Shown: positions 24,810 through 38,858, numbered from the stretch's first letter. The stretch is 64,000 nucleotides of DNA from Aulostomus chinensis (GCA_037954235.1 JBBMOA010000018.1:2379501-2443500); one strand, 5' to 3'. The notes: a model not told the origin generated them from the letters alone. Translations and numbers: made by a program.

Positions 24810-27425
24810 GAAGAGGAACATGAAGCGCGCAAACAGCGGATTGTGTTTTGCCACCGGCGCATCAATGATTCAATCACTATACTTTTATGACTTTTATATA
24901 TTTATTGCAGCGCATTCTTTGAGGTGTGTTGACATTCTCGATTGTTGTATATTCAGCGGAGACACGTCGCTGGTGTCGCGTGTGCTTTCAGGAAGTGCTG
25001 CATGTATTCAGTGTTGTTTCTGATCTGAGGTCAGACCATCAGGTTACATCGGCCGGGAACCTGCATAGATTCAATGCTCCATGACACCGATACGATGGCG
25101 CACGCCAACATGTTTACATGTTAACCAAGGCAGGGCGGGAAAACAGCTTGTCAACAAACCGCTCATGAATGTGGAGCTTGTGGAGGTGGGTCTGATTCCC
25201 CGGGGTCCTGGAGGCTCTTCAGGTCCTCACTTGACCTGAAGGATTTAGGGTCAAGAAATCTGACCTTTACTTGTTAAACTTCAATGACTAAAAGTTATCT
25301 TGTCTTTTAAAAACAATTTTTAGCAAATTTCTTTCGCAATAGGAGTTTTTTTCGTTAAATGACTTCGCTTCATGACATTCGATTTCATTAATTTGTGATT
25401 TTCCAGTTTCATACCAACACAATAAGAGACGACTTCTTTGTCACGTTCCTCCTCATCAGATCGACGGCTGATGGTGATGCCAAGGATCCGGTCACCTACT
25501 GGGAATCGCTGGGGTCCGCGTGAGTCAGAACTTTGTGTAGAACCACACACGCTTGACACTATAAGAACTTCCAGCAGACTCACAAACCACTGTAGCGTCA
25601 CAGCTCTGGCTGACACGAGGAAAGTCCTTCCTTCCTGTCCCTGTTTGTCATGTTGTTCTTTGGGTGATGTGTTTGTAATCATGGCATCACACACACACAC
25701 ATTGCAGGGGTCCACTGACATGAACGAGTGCTGTGAATATTGAAGGAGAGTAAACGTGCCATCATGAAGCGCAGAGGGATTCGAGTGTCCGGTAGCCTTC
25801 TCGTCTCAGATGCCCTGCTGTTTCATCGGTCACTCAGCCTGTCACATCTGGATCAGGAAGTCCAAAATCACAGTGTGACTTCACTCAATGATGCAATGTA
25901 CAAAGTGTTACATCATCAGTGCTGAGACCCCCGATCAGAGTGAGGGAATTACTTCCTAAGCATCCCAGGGAGCAGGGAGCAGACAGCAGGAACCTCAGAG
26001 AGAGACACAGAGGGGGCGTCCCACAGGGGAGCAAGAATCTCAGGATATTCAACAAGCTGCCATTTCTTGATTACAAAAATATGAGTCGTTGACGAAAGCT
26101 TGTGAATATTTAGCAGCTTCGCAAGGCTCCTGCTGGTCCACGGAGCGTTCCTCATGTGCCCAGATGTTCCATGGAACCTTGATTCTTTTACCAGGCATGT
26201 GGGAACCGTTCCTGCACAGGTGAGCTGATGAAGGACGACCGAGAGGTTCTCAACACTTCACGTTCCACCACTTTGGTTTCAATTCTTCAGCAACATGAAG
26301 TGATCGATTACAAAGTTCACCACAGTGAGAGGAAACAAACAACATTCCTCCTGATCAGATATAAATACTGATCAATGCCTGATATAGCTGGAGAGTAGCT
26401 GATCAATAACATGTAAATGGTAAATAGGTGATTGTTATTAAGTGTGACTTCCAAACATTGATCAAAAACTGATACCTGGTCAATAGCTGATCACTTAAGT
26501 ACACAACTGAACCATAACTGGAGAATGACTGGTCACTTACAGGTAAAACTGATTCATAACTGAAATACCTGGTCAAAAACTGATCAATAACTGATATACC
26601 TGATCAAAAACTGATCAATAACTGATATACCTGATCAAAAACTGATCAGTAACTGATATACCTGGTCAAAAACTGATCAATAACTGATATACCTGGTCAA
26701 AAACTGATCAGTTAATAACTGATCAATAACTGCCAAGGAAAAAACACCAGACAGTAAAGACAAGATGGAATTATGAATCAATTTCTGTTTATCAAACACG
26801 TTTATCGACAAATAATTCATTGTAGAAAGAGAAAAGGTTTCGTTGTTATTGTTTTTTTAGGAACATGCAGTTATGAGATTTTCTTCATCTACGTTCTAAA
26901 TGTTTCACACAACAGACGTTCTCGTCACAGGTTCCAACAGGCTCAACATATCCAGGGCGTCTTTCAGTGACCTCGTGACCTCGCCAGTCTGGTTGACCAG
27001 TCACACACTCAGAGGGAGGAAGACGGAAAGAACCGGCTGACTGATCAATAATCAATATCCCGTCCTTATCAATGAGATCTTTGACACCAATCAGAATGAA
27101 CACGGACGAAGTAACGGGACTCCTGACGCGCGATGTGGCAGGCGAAATGTCAGGATGGCGTTTGAGCTTTTTTCCCTCCCACTGGTCATCAGAGGTGTCA
27201 ATCACTGGAAGATTTGACCATGGAGTCAGAGCAGTGGAGCGTCTGGATTATTGATCATCAGATTAGTAAACGCAGTCACAGTTGACTGATGACATCACAG
27301 TCGTGTTAGGGAGCTGATTAATGACTCAGCTCATCCAGGAAGAGAACGGTTAGTCTGCCCCCCCCCCAACAGGAAAGACGTTAGTTGGCTCAGTGCCAAG
27401 GAAAGAGTAGAATGACCCGCCACCA
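24810..27425. other. Spacer between gh1 promoter and scn4a 3' end
   Basis: No exon is recognised. It holds the distal gh1 upstream region, the 31-bp minisatellite described separately, and presumably the scn4a 3' UTR on the right. I see no canonical AATAAA on the minus strand close to the scn4a stop, so the end of that transcript is not placed. Confidence 0.5.
26350..26735. repeat. 31-bp minisatellite based on CTGATCAATAACTGATATAC
   Basis: GATATACCTG recurs at 26593, 26624, 26655 and 26686, an exact 31-bp period. Degenerate copies rich in CTGATCA extend left to about 26350. It lies between gh1 and scn4a. Confidence 0.85.
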
Positions 27426-30400
27426 TCAGACCATTGACTCCCTCAGGTTCTCATCTGGCAGGATGCCAGATGCATCTAGCGGTGGAGCGGCGTGGAGGAG
27501 AGACTCTCTCTGAAGCTCCACTTGAGCACCGTCGGCCGCCATCTTGGTCTTCTCACCGTCTCCATACAGCTCACTGAAGCGTTTGCAGAGAAGTCCCTCC
27601 GTCCCCGGCTTAAACGCAGCGTCTTGCCGCCCCTCCGTCTTTTCTCTGTATTTGTGCGATGCCAGTTTGACTGTCAGCTGCAGGAGGTGTTTCCTGTACG
27701 CCCTCTGGATCACCGTTGCTGCCACCTCTTCCTGTTTCCTTCTCAGAGTGCTGCTGATTGGCTCATACGACACCTGCAGGCAATGACATCACCTGTTAGA
27801 TCAGAGGGAGGCTTTGACAAACTCTTGGTTGACCAAAATGGCTCCGCTACGTGTAGGTGGCACAATGTGTGTTAAAGTGATGTGACATCACCACGGAAAC
27901 AGTTTAAGAAATTATCAGTCAGATCCCAAATGTAGGGTAGGGTAGAGTAGAGTAGAGTGGGATAGGATAGAGAATAGTAGAGTGGGATAGAGTAGGGTAG
28001 AGTAGAGCAGGGTAGAGTCGAGTAGAGTAGGGTAGGGTAGGGTAGAGTAGGGTAGAGTAGAGTGGGATAGAGTAGAGTGGGATAGGGTAGGGTAGAGTAG
28101 AGTAGGGTAGAGTAGAGTATGGCAGAATAGGGTAGGGTAGAGTGGGATAAAGTAGAGTAGAGTGGGATAGGGTAGGGTAGAGTACAGTAGGGTAGAGTAG
28201 AGTGGGATAGAGTAGAGTATGGTAGAATAGGGTAGAGTAGAGTAGGGTAGAGTAGAGTGGGATAGGGTAGGGTAGAGTAGAGTAGGACAGTGTAGAGTAG
28301 GGTTGGGACGAGTAGAGTAGAGTGGGATAAAGTAGGGTAGGGTAGAGTAGGGTAGGGTAGAGTAGGGTAGGGTAGAGTAGAGTAGGGTAAAGTAGAGTAG
28401 AGTAGGAGTAGAACCTTTGAGGGGTTGTTGGCCATGAACTTCTCCTCCATGCTGGCTTTGAGGGCGTCCATCTCTCCAGAGTCTCCGAGCACCTGCTCTC
28501 ACACACACAGGGGAAACGTTCATTATGACTCAATAAGAGCACAAGGCAGCAGAACACGGAACCCACAGGGTGTGAAAGGTCACGACCTGTGCGGTGAGGG
28601 CCAGCAGGATGTCCAGACAGTGGATCTTGTCTCCAGGAACCAGAGGCAGATCCATGTTGATCAGTTTGACGGTGTTTGGTTTGGGAATCCTCAGAGGGTC
28701 CTTGAGAGCATCGCAGAACTCAGACAGCTTACTGAGGAACGCAGCGGAGTTGATTCATGACAACTTGACTTGAGGGAAGGAAAGACGCCGTTTCTGTGCA
28801 GAAGACTCACCTGTACTGGATAAACTGTGAGGCGTCCGGGTCAAACTTCTCCCAGGTTTCGTAGAACATCTCAAAGTCATCCTCGCAGAGTGGATCGGCG
28901 CTCTCCTCTGTGGCCACGTTGAAGTTCTCCAGGATGATGGCGATGTACATGTTGACCACCACCAAGAAGGACATGATGATGTAGGTGGTGAGGAAGACGA
29001 TGCCCACAGCGGGACTGCCACAGTCTCCCCGGACTGTCGTTCCCGGGTGTTCGACTTCGGGGTCGCAGTCCGGTGGTGTGTTCATGATGGGGTACAGCAG
29101 CCCGTCCCATCCAGCTGACGTGGTGATCGTGAACAGACAGATCATGCTGTTCCCGAACGTCTCAAAGTTAAACATGTCATCGATCAATGCCTCCTTCCTC
29201 ACGTAAGCAAAGTTTGACATGCCGAAGATGGAGAATATGAACATGACAAGGAAGAGGAGGAGACCTATGTTGAATAGTGCAGGAAGTGACATCATCAGGG
29301 CAAAGAGCAGCGTCCGGATCCCCTTGGCTCCTCGGATGATACGAAGAATTCGGCCGATGCGCGCCAGTCGGATGACGCGGAAGAGCGTTGGCGAGACAAA
29401 ATACTTTTCTATGAGGTCAGCAAGGACAAGGCCTGAAGGAGCAGAGGCAGACGTGTGAGACTCCGCCTTCTTTTCTTGTGGTATCAAAATCGCAACTAAA
29501 TGACAAATGAGCACCTGGACACAGTTTCAGAGCTCTGTTTCCCTTAAAACAAAAAAAAAGATCTTATTGACTCTGATTTAAAGGAGAGGACTTGGTTATA
29601 CAGGACTCAACGACATCACCAGACGAGACAATGACATCAGTGGTTGGCAGATGGCCGGCTTACCTACGATAGACAGGATGACCACCACAAAGTCAAAGAT
29701 GTTCCAACCGACGGAGAAGTAGTGGTGCCGGAGCGCAATGATTTTCAGCACGCACTCTAAGGTGAAGATGACAATGAAGATAAAGTTGATCCAGTGCAGA
29801 ATAAACTCTTTCTCCTCACTCTGCTCGTCCGTCTCCACCATCATGGTCACCATGTTGAGGCAGATCAACACCATGATGAAGATGTCAAAAATCTGTTGGG
29901 TCACCAGATCGAAGACCAGACCCTGGAGCTTATTCTGGAGAGAGAGAAGAGGACAATGGTGTCAGGGAGACGTTTAAACTCTGAACTGAACCTCATACCC
30001 TGACCTCAGCAAGACCTGGCAGGAGGGCGTGTTCGAACGTCCCACTGCCTCCTAACCCCGTCCGTTTCCTTTCCCTCGTTTTTCCTTCCTACATTTGAGT
30101 GCTGACAAACGGCTGGGGATCTCTGAGGTATGAACCTTTAATTTCTGTTCCGGTTGCTGATGAGCAGAACACGGATTCACGTTTCTTTAATCACAAGAAA
30201 GAAAACCTCAAACAGGAATAATGTGTATTTTTTTTAAATTTGGTTTCGTCAAACTGTGGTAACGAATCTTTAGAAGGGAGGTATAGATGCCGATCCGTGT
30301 TTGGGCCGCCGCTCGCGTTGTTTGTTTTTTTTTCTGTCAACAGTTGAGTGGTGTGTCACTTTCATGGTTGCTGCTGCTGCAAGGGATTGTGGGAAAGGAT

Positions 30401-33400
30401 GGTCTGGAGTATCCTACCCTTCTTTCCTTGGAGTTTTAGAGAATTGGAATGGCTGTTATCATGGTGGCCTTGGAGATCCTTCTGGGTCCCATCTCCCTGA
30501 AGGACCCTTCCTAAGAAATATAGACTTTTTGAATGCACCAGTGGCGGCACAGTGGTGCAGATGTCAGCACTGTCACCTCCCAGCAAGAAGGTTGTGGGTG
30601 GAGCCCCGGCTGGAGCACGGGGTCTTTCTGGGTGAGTCTGCATGTTCTCCCTGTTCCTGCTGGGTTCTCTCTGGTACTCCAGCTTCCTCCACAGTCCAAA
30701 GACATCAAGAGGGACCAGGTTAATCCAGACTCTAAATTGACCGTAGGCGTGGCTGGGAGAGCCAATGGTTGTCTGTCTTTATGTGTTGGCCCTGCCATGG
30801 ACTGGTGACCCGTCCAAGGGGAACCCGCCTCTCACCTGAAGGCTGCTCCATCCCCCACCACCCGTATTAGGATAAGCAGTAGAAAACGGATGGATGGATG
30901 AACGCACCAGTTGAAATTGACTTCAGAAAGACGGGACAGGAAGTCTGAACTCACCGTGGGTCGTGGAATAGGCTTCTGAGGTTTCTTGGATCCCAGTTTC
31001 TTCATGGCGTTGTAATATTTCTTCTGCTCCTCCGTCATGAAAATATCAGTTCCCCCCAAGTAAAGAAGGAGGAGAAGACAAAGCCAGTAATGAATATTTA
31101 GTATTAATACGATATATCATTCCGTCTGTCTGTCTCTGTTAATGACAGAGGGGGGAACTTATCTTGGCCTTCTGCTGGTTGAAGTTGTCGATGATGACAC
31201 CGATGAAGAGGTTTAGGGTGAAGAAGGATCCGAAGATGATGAAGCAGACAAAGTACAGGTACATGTACAAATTGCTCTCATATACTGGCTGCATCTCCAC
31301 CTACACACACACACACACACACACACACACGGTTCGTTACAGATGCTCTGTTAGCAGGAGCTATATACTGCATAAACACCAGTATCATCAGTATTACTGA
31401 GAGCACCAGTACCACCTTTATACTTGTACCACAATCAGAGATGGACTAACCGCTCTGGAGTCCACTGCTGCGTACATAATATTCATCCATCCTTTAAATG
31501 TTGCCTAACAGAAACAAAACTCATTAAATCTCAGTTTGAAACACTGAATACAAAACACAGAATCATCAGTTGGATTCGGAAGATTGACGGAACGCAAACT
31601 AAGATATCCATTCAATCTCCACTCAGGTTCACTCATATCAGGTCCTCACAAAACCTCGTACTTCAACTGCAGTTGGCGAAAAATTCTAAAATACAGTTGA
31701 ACATGACATTCATCGTACTGACCACTTGCAGGAGCGACAGGTAGCCCATCCCCACGTTGTCGAAGTTAACCTTGATGTTCTTCCAGCGGACTTCGGTGTA
31801 GCCCGCCTCGATCAGGCTATCACACTCACTCTTATTGTTGACAGCGTCAGCAGAGAAATACTCTTTAGATGTTTCATTGAAGCAGTAATAAAACTTTCCT
31901 GCAAACAGGTTCACTCCCATGATGCTGAAGATCAACCAGAAGGTCAGGCACACGAGCAGCACGTTGAAGATGGACGGGATTGCTCCCACCAGAGCGTTCA
32001 CAACCACCTGTGGACAGGCAGAAAGGCAGACGGACATGTCAGTACACTGAGCCTAGAACCTGGAGACAGGCAGACAGGCTGACAGACAGTGGGAGGTTAC
32101 CCATGTAGAAGGGGACTTTGGGGGGGCCTCATATCCTTAAAAGGTTCTGTAAAGGTGACAATGACCCCAAACCCTTGCAGAACATTGGGGAGCATAACAT
32201 CCCTTCTTTGGCCTGAATGTCCTGCAGATCCTGTCGATGATGTGGAGGAGACATTCCCAAACAGTTGTCTTCGGGTCACACGATCCTTTCACATGGACTT
32301 TTTAAGGAGTAAAATTTCCCCAGATACCTGTTAGAACGTTCTCAGAATAGCCTGCTGCCGTAAGGACGTCACCTTGGATCATTCTCACAGTTCTTTAAAG
32401 GTTAGGGCATTCCTTTAGTGCAGATATTCTGGGACAATTAATGCGTGGAAACTTTTGGGAGAACATAGATGTGCTCCGCTCCTTCAAAGTCTCTACTCTA
32501 TGTTCCCAGAACATGTGCAGACCCTAATACTGACATTACAAGAACCTTTAATGTACCAGTAATGTTTCTGGCACTTATTCATTCCCGCATCACCTACCCA
32601 GAACATTGCATTGTTTAAATACTGGAGGTGTTCCCCACCACCCAGTGAGAACATCATATAAACCTCCTCTAAAATATCGTTCCTGATACCCGATGGTCCA
32701 CAAAATCAAGTCCACTCCACCTTGAAAGAACTCCACCTCCTGACAGTTGGGAAATATTTCAGGAACATTATGACGTGACATCCTTTACACCAGACTCTGA
32801 CATTTGTAGCAGATAGGTGACAGACAGACAGGTGAACCTCCCACAGACCTGTCTGTCTGGGAGTCACTCTCAGAGTCTCACCCTCATGCCCTCGAAGCGA
32901 GACAGGGCCCTCAGGGGCCTCAGAGCTCTCAGAGTTCTCAGAGACTTGATGGCTCCCAGCTCAGAGAATCCCAGGATGTTTGCTGTCAGAGACACCAGAG
33001 ACACCTGGAAGACATCAGACACGTAATGATGACATCACTTCATCGGCCAGGCTTCAGCCAAATGAGCCCAAATCAAGGCTGTTGCTATGGTTACCCAGAA
33101 AAGATTGTTGACATTCGCTCGAGGTATCTATAACCAATATTTTATGAATAATGAATATTCTTACATCAACGATGAGGAAGTCAAGCCAGCACCAGGCATC
33201 GGTGAAGTAGGTCTTGAACCCGTAGGCGACCCACTTGAGAAGCATCTCCACCACAAATACGTAGGTGAACACCTGGTCCGCGTACTCCAGCACCGTCTTT
33301 ATGACCTGACGCTGCTCCAAGTAGATGTCCTCAAAGGCCTGTTGACACACAGCACACCTGCTGGCACCAGTGTACCCTGAACCTGAAGCAAACACCTAAC

Positions 33401-36400
33401 CCTGAACTGGACCCTTGAACCAAACTCCAAACCAAGAATTGAACCATTGAACCCGACTCAAACCTTTAACCCTGAGCAGAACCTCTGAACCTGAATTGAA
33501 CCCCTAACCCTGGCTCCAAAACCACATTTCCACTATTCCAAATTTCTATGGGGTGGTAATTTTAATTTTTACGTTTTCATCACGATGCCACTTAAAGAGG
33601 CAAACAAACATGTATTACTGATAGAAAACTGAGGGTTAACTCACCAGTGAGAGTTAAGGAAGCCATGTTAGTATTCAGCCATGTTTGTAGTCCACTATTG
33701 GTCATGCCAGCCTTGTTAGTACCTCCTCCAGCTAGTTTGCCAGCATGCTGTTGTTGTACATGTTGTATTCACCAGTTAGTATGGGCGCACATTCCCAAGA
33801 ACCAATCAGATCAGAGCTGTGCAGTCATGTGACCAGATTTGATTACAGGTTTATTCCAGAGAGAAGTGTTGCGTTCAGCCACCCAAAAAAAAACAAAACC
33901 CAAAAAGAGCATTTAAAGGCAACAGTGGTGCGTTATTGTGGCGGCACGCTGGGACAAGACGAGCTTCACGCCCCGTTAAAGTAACAGCTTGCTGCTTCTC
34001 TTATGGACACAAAAAAAAACAAAAAACGCCGGCAGCCGTGACAATGACAGCGTCGCTATTGAGGACCTGATGAGGTTCTCAATAGCGTACAACAGACTTG
34101 TCCACATTCACCGACTTTGGTTGGTTCGTTGTGCTTGTTGAGTACGCCAGGGTTCATGTACACATCCTGCACATCACTCCAAGCTGGGTCAACATCCCGT
34201 TGACCAGGCTTTCTGGAATAATCCCACCTCAGAGGGATGGGACGAATACTAGAAGCTGCCAAAACTCCAGGGTGAGCCGATTTCCCGAGCTGATGCACGA
34301 AGCTCAACAAAGTTATGATACTGTGAATAAAAAAATGTTCACCAGGGCACCGCTACTCAGCAGGATCATGAAGATGATGAAGGTCTCAAAGTAGTTGTGC
34401 TCTACGATGGAGAAGCAGGCTCGTCTGAAGTTAAACCAGGCTTTCCCTCTACCCTGGGACGTGTCTATGTCCAGGAACGGACAGCGCTGGTAACATCCTG
34501 GAACGATATGAACGTAGCGCTGTTTACTCACCTGTGATCAGCTCTTTTGTGTGTGTGTGTGAGTTTGTGTATGTGTATGCGCACGCGCACGTACTGACGC
34601 TGCAGCAGTCCTCTGGCATGTTTTCATCACGATCATCTTCGCCATCATCCTCCTGAACTTCAGGAACTTTCTGCACGGTGCTACAGGCTGACGACTCGTC
34701 ACCCTGACAGAAACAGATTTCACGCCTTTATGTTCGTTTTGGACTCCTGATCTTGGGTCTGTTCAAAAGTTGTCAGCACGCCGTGGTTTTCAGGACAAAA
34801 CTGTGGAGGGCTTACTTGCTTGTCTTCCTCCTCTTCCCCTTCATCCTCATCAGGTGTCTCTATGTCAGACTCCGCCTTGGCGATGGGAACCTTCAGGGAG
34901 GCGATATTGTAGTAGTTGCTGCTGGCATTGATGGTCTTGACCTCTGACTCGGGTTGTTCTGAAGGCACCAGAGTCAGCGCCAAGAACTCCTTCCTGTCTG
35001 CCTCGTTGCTGTCAGCTGCTAACGATGGGGTTTTACAAACATAATGAAATGTTAGTTGAGTTTTAAAATCTAGTTTCTGTTTTTGTGAGAAAAAAAGGAA
35101 CCCAGATCCTTAAAGTAAACAATGTTGGGACGTACCAGGGCGATCCGGATTAATGTGGTTCTTTTTCCCCATGATGTGTTTCAAGAACCAGGACTTGGTC
35201 CAGGATATGGCCCTGCTGATCCGGTTGACAGCAATTTGCAGATTGTTTTCTCCTTCATCTTCTGAAGCCACCAGATTATCACCACTGAAGGAGCTGAGCA
35301 GCAAGGCCAGGAACAGGTTCAGGACCTTCAACAGAACCAGGAAGAGATTTCAGGTCTTCAATAAGACCAGGAGGCGGTTCACGGAAAAGGCTCAGAACTG
35401 GCAATACATTTAAGAAGAGGTTGAGAACCTGGAACAAGATTTTGAACCATACTGATGATCTGAAACAAAGTCAGGAGCAGATTCAAGAACCCTGCTTGAT
35501 CAAGAACTTGAAGAGTTGAGTCACCGGTTCATCATTCTCATTCAAGCCAGAATGCTCAACCTTTGACCCCTGACCTGGATCTGCTGGACTCTGCTGAGCA
35601 GTCAGTGGTATAGAGTAGACCAGGGTCAGGATCAGACTCACCACCAGGTTTCCAATGACCAGGACCATCATGAAGACGGTCAGACACATGGTCTGACCAG
35701 CAACCTCCATGCAGTCCCACATGGTCTCGATCCACTCGCCACACAGAATCCTGAAGATGATGAGGAAGGCGTGGAAGAAGTCATTCATGTGCCAGCGAGG
35801 AAGCTCGCAATCTTCGGAAATGCGGCAAACACAGTCTTTGTAGTTCCTCCCGAACAGCTGCATTCCAACCACGGCGAAGATAAAGACGATGATGGCCAGG
35901 ACCAGGGTCAGGTTCCCCAGGGCCCCCACAGAGTTTCCAATGATCTTTATCAGCATGTTGAGGGTCGGCCATGACTTGGCCAGTTTAAACACTCGCATCT
36001 GGGCGGGAGACGCAGGCGTTATTAATTTACTGCTGCTGTTGCTGATCAGAATGATGACGTCACACTGACCAGTCGGAAGGAGCGCAGCACAGACAGGCCC
36101 TCAACATCAGCCAGCCCCAGCTCCACCAGACTTATGGTGACGATGATGCTGTCAAAGATGTTCCAACCCACCTGTAACCATGACAACCAGGCCCATCACT
36201 AATCATTATCATCACAATGTCATCAATGAATCGCAAGCACACTGCATGTCTGACCTGGAAGTAATAGTATGGGTCCATGGCCAGAATCTTGAGGATCATC
36301 TCAGCTGTGAAGATTCCAGTGAAGACCTGAAAAGAGTGAGAGGCTGAGGTCAGGGGTCACGGGTTGCGTGTGTGTGTGTGTGTGGGGGGGGGGGTCTACT

Positions 36401-36807
36401 GCCAACTGTGATGCAAATCACAAAAAACAGTTTCATAAAATTTTTGGCAGTTCTCTCTACAGAGGGTTAGAGTCCTGAGACATACTCTACTGCAGACAGA
36501 CTCTCCGATTGCTCCACAGCACTGACCAGGTTCCCAACCGAGAGCAATTCAGCAAAGTTCTCTGTCATTGGGTAATGTTCCATGGCCATGAAGACGGTGT
36601 TGAGGACAATGCAGAGTGTGATGGCGAGGTCGAAGAACGGGTCCATGACAAAGATGTAGAGCCTCTTTTTCAGCCACAGCCAGCAGCCACAACAGTTCCA
36701 CTTCAGGAAGATGTCGGCGAGCCTGTACCAACATGGAGCGCATGGACGCTGGGTGTCCTCAAACTCTGAAACACACAAGATGGTCGGTCTAGAGATTGTA
36801 TGTTTAC

Positions 36808-36853
<46 letters not shown>

Positions 36854-38147
36854 CCTTCCATAATAGCACCGCGTTCCTGCTTCTGACTCTTTTGATCTGT
36901 AGATAAATTCTTCTGTGGCTCTAAATCTTGTTTCTTTGGGAGCTCTGCGTGGCAGGCTACTTGCTAAAACACACAAACACACACACACACACACACACAC
37001 ACTGAGTCAGTCAGTTTATAAGATTCAACTGGACTTTCCTAGGGAAGTGAGCGGAGGGCCTGTGAGGAAGAGGAGCAGCGCGGAGGCAACACGTCTCACC
37101 TTTGAATGACCAAAACCTGTTTTGCTGTTTTCAAATAAAAATGATTCCGAACTCCTAAGTCGCTGTAAAGTTCTGCTGCGTCACGTTCAAGCGCTCCGTT
37201 CCTCCCTCAGCTGGGGTGTTAATAAAGTTGTGTTTGTCGTTTGTGAACTGACCTCCTGCTCTCTCTTCTTCAGCAACTCCATGATCTGAGCATATTCTTC
37301 CTCCTTCTGTTTCGCCTCAGCGATGGTGGCCCCGTTCTGTTCAGCATAAGCCATGGCGACCACTGCCAGAATGAGATTGATGAGGTAGAAGGAGCCGAGG
37401 AAGATGACGACCACGAAGAAGATCATGTAGGTTTTGCCAGCTGCACGCAACGTCTGAGGAGACAGAAAGAGTTTGACGGGTGAGAGTCTCAGCCGATCTC
37501 ACTGAACCAAGGCGTGTCAACAGGTTAAGAGGTGGAGTTTTGCGCTGAATTTTTTGCATTTTTATATTTGCTCCTATCTATTTTAAAACTGGCCCCATCA
37601 TAACCTCCTAGATGGAGTTAATGACAGAATGAATGGAAACCACAAAGGTAAAGCTTGGTCTGTACACTGCTGTTGGCTCTGGTTTCTCGTTTTACACGTT
37701 TGTGCGTGATGATGAAGCACTGCATGACTGTGTATGCTGGCAATTCATGAACACTTTAACAAAGCACTGTTGCACAACTCACTTCAGAAACACAATTTAG
37801 AGCTGCTGATCTTTTGTGAAAAGAGGCCACTGCCAATGCCTGCCACTAGATGCCACCACTGTGCCACTGAGGTGCTGTTAACGAGCCAGTAGGAGGAACT
37901 TGACCTGACTGTGGTTTCTCATTAGTTACAAATGTTGACTGAGGGCCAGACTGGGAGCCAGACTGGGACCAGACTGGGGAAAAGTCCATCACTGACCAGT
38001 TGGAAGAGGTTTTCCCAGAAGTCCTGGGTCATCAGCCTGAACAGAGCCAGGAAGGCCCAGCCAAAGTTGTCATAGTTGGTGTAGCCGTAGTTTGGGTTTC
38101 CTCCTGCCTTCAGACAAACATAACCCTCCGGACAGACCCTGGACAAG

Positions 38148-38181
<34 letters not shown>

Positions 38182-38818
38182 GTCACTCTTGTTGTTGTTG
38201 TCTTGTAGTGTGGTTGCCATGTCAACGTACCCAGCGTCGGAGCTGTTTCCACACAGCAGCGCATCAAGCTGACCAGGTATGTAGTAGTAGTTGTCTGCCA
38301 CACAAACACGAGTCATCAGTTTATAAATGGGGGGTATAGATGAATGGGTGAGTGGGTTGAAAAAAAAAAAAACGCCATAAATATTCCCAATCAAACCCAA
38401 CATGTTCCCTCGTGTGGTGAAAAAGGTGTACTGCATCGCCATCGCCGCAGCCGTACCAGGGTTGTTGATGTAGTTCCCGAAATCTTCGTATAGTGTGTAG
38501 TTGGCCAGGACACACTTTTGCCTCAAGTTCCCCATAAAGAGCTGCAGGCCAATCAGAGCCAAGACGCTGAGGCAAAAGACCGTCAGGATCATGACATCAG
38601 CCAGCTTCTTCACTGATTGGATGAGAGCTCCCACAATCGTCTTCAGCCCTGCGAAGTTTGGAAAAAAAAAATGAGTGCCTTCAGCCAGGCCGCCGTTACA
38701 TCAGATTGTGTTCTTGGCTGGTTTAGAAAAAGGTAGAATAAAAGCTGAACATTGCTACGTTATGTTGATGACATCAGATCCAGAATGTAGAGGCGGAGTC
38801 AGGAAGAGAAGACGGACG

Positions 38819-38858
<40 letters not shown>

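Noticed and set aside
27872..28566. Three overlapping minus-strand open frames of about 200-215 codons
   Set aside because: They are translations of the (TACTC/TACCC)n pentamer inside scn4a intron 29; the period of five cycles all frames and contains no stop. Only the scn4a exon at 28415-28492 is real.
38110..38290. Poly-Asp stretch apparently in frame with scn4a exon 8
   Set aside because: It is the (ATC)n repeat of the 92-nt intron 8; reading through it leaves the next exon out of frame, and splicing restores the expected CPEGYVCLK sequence.
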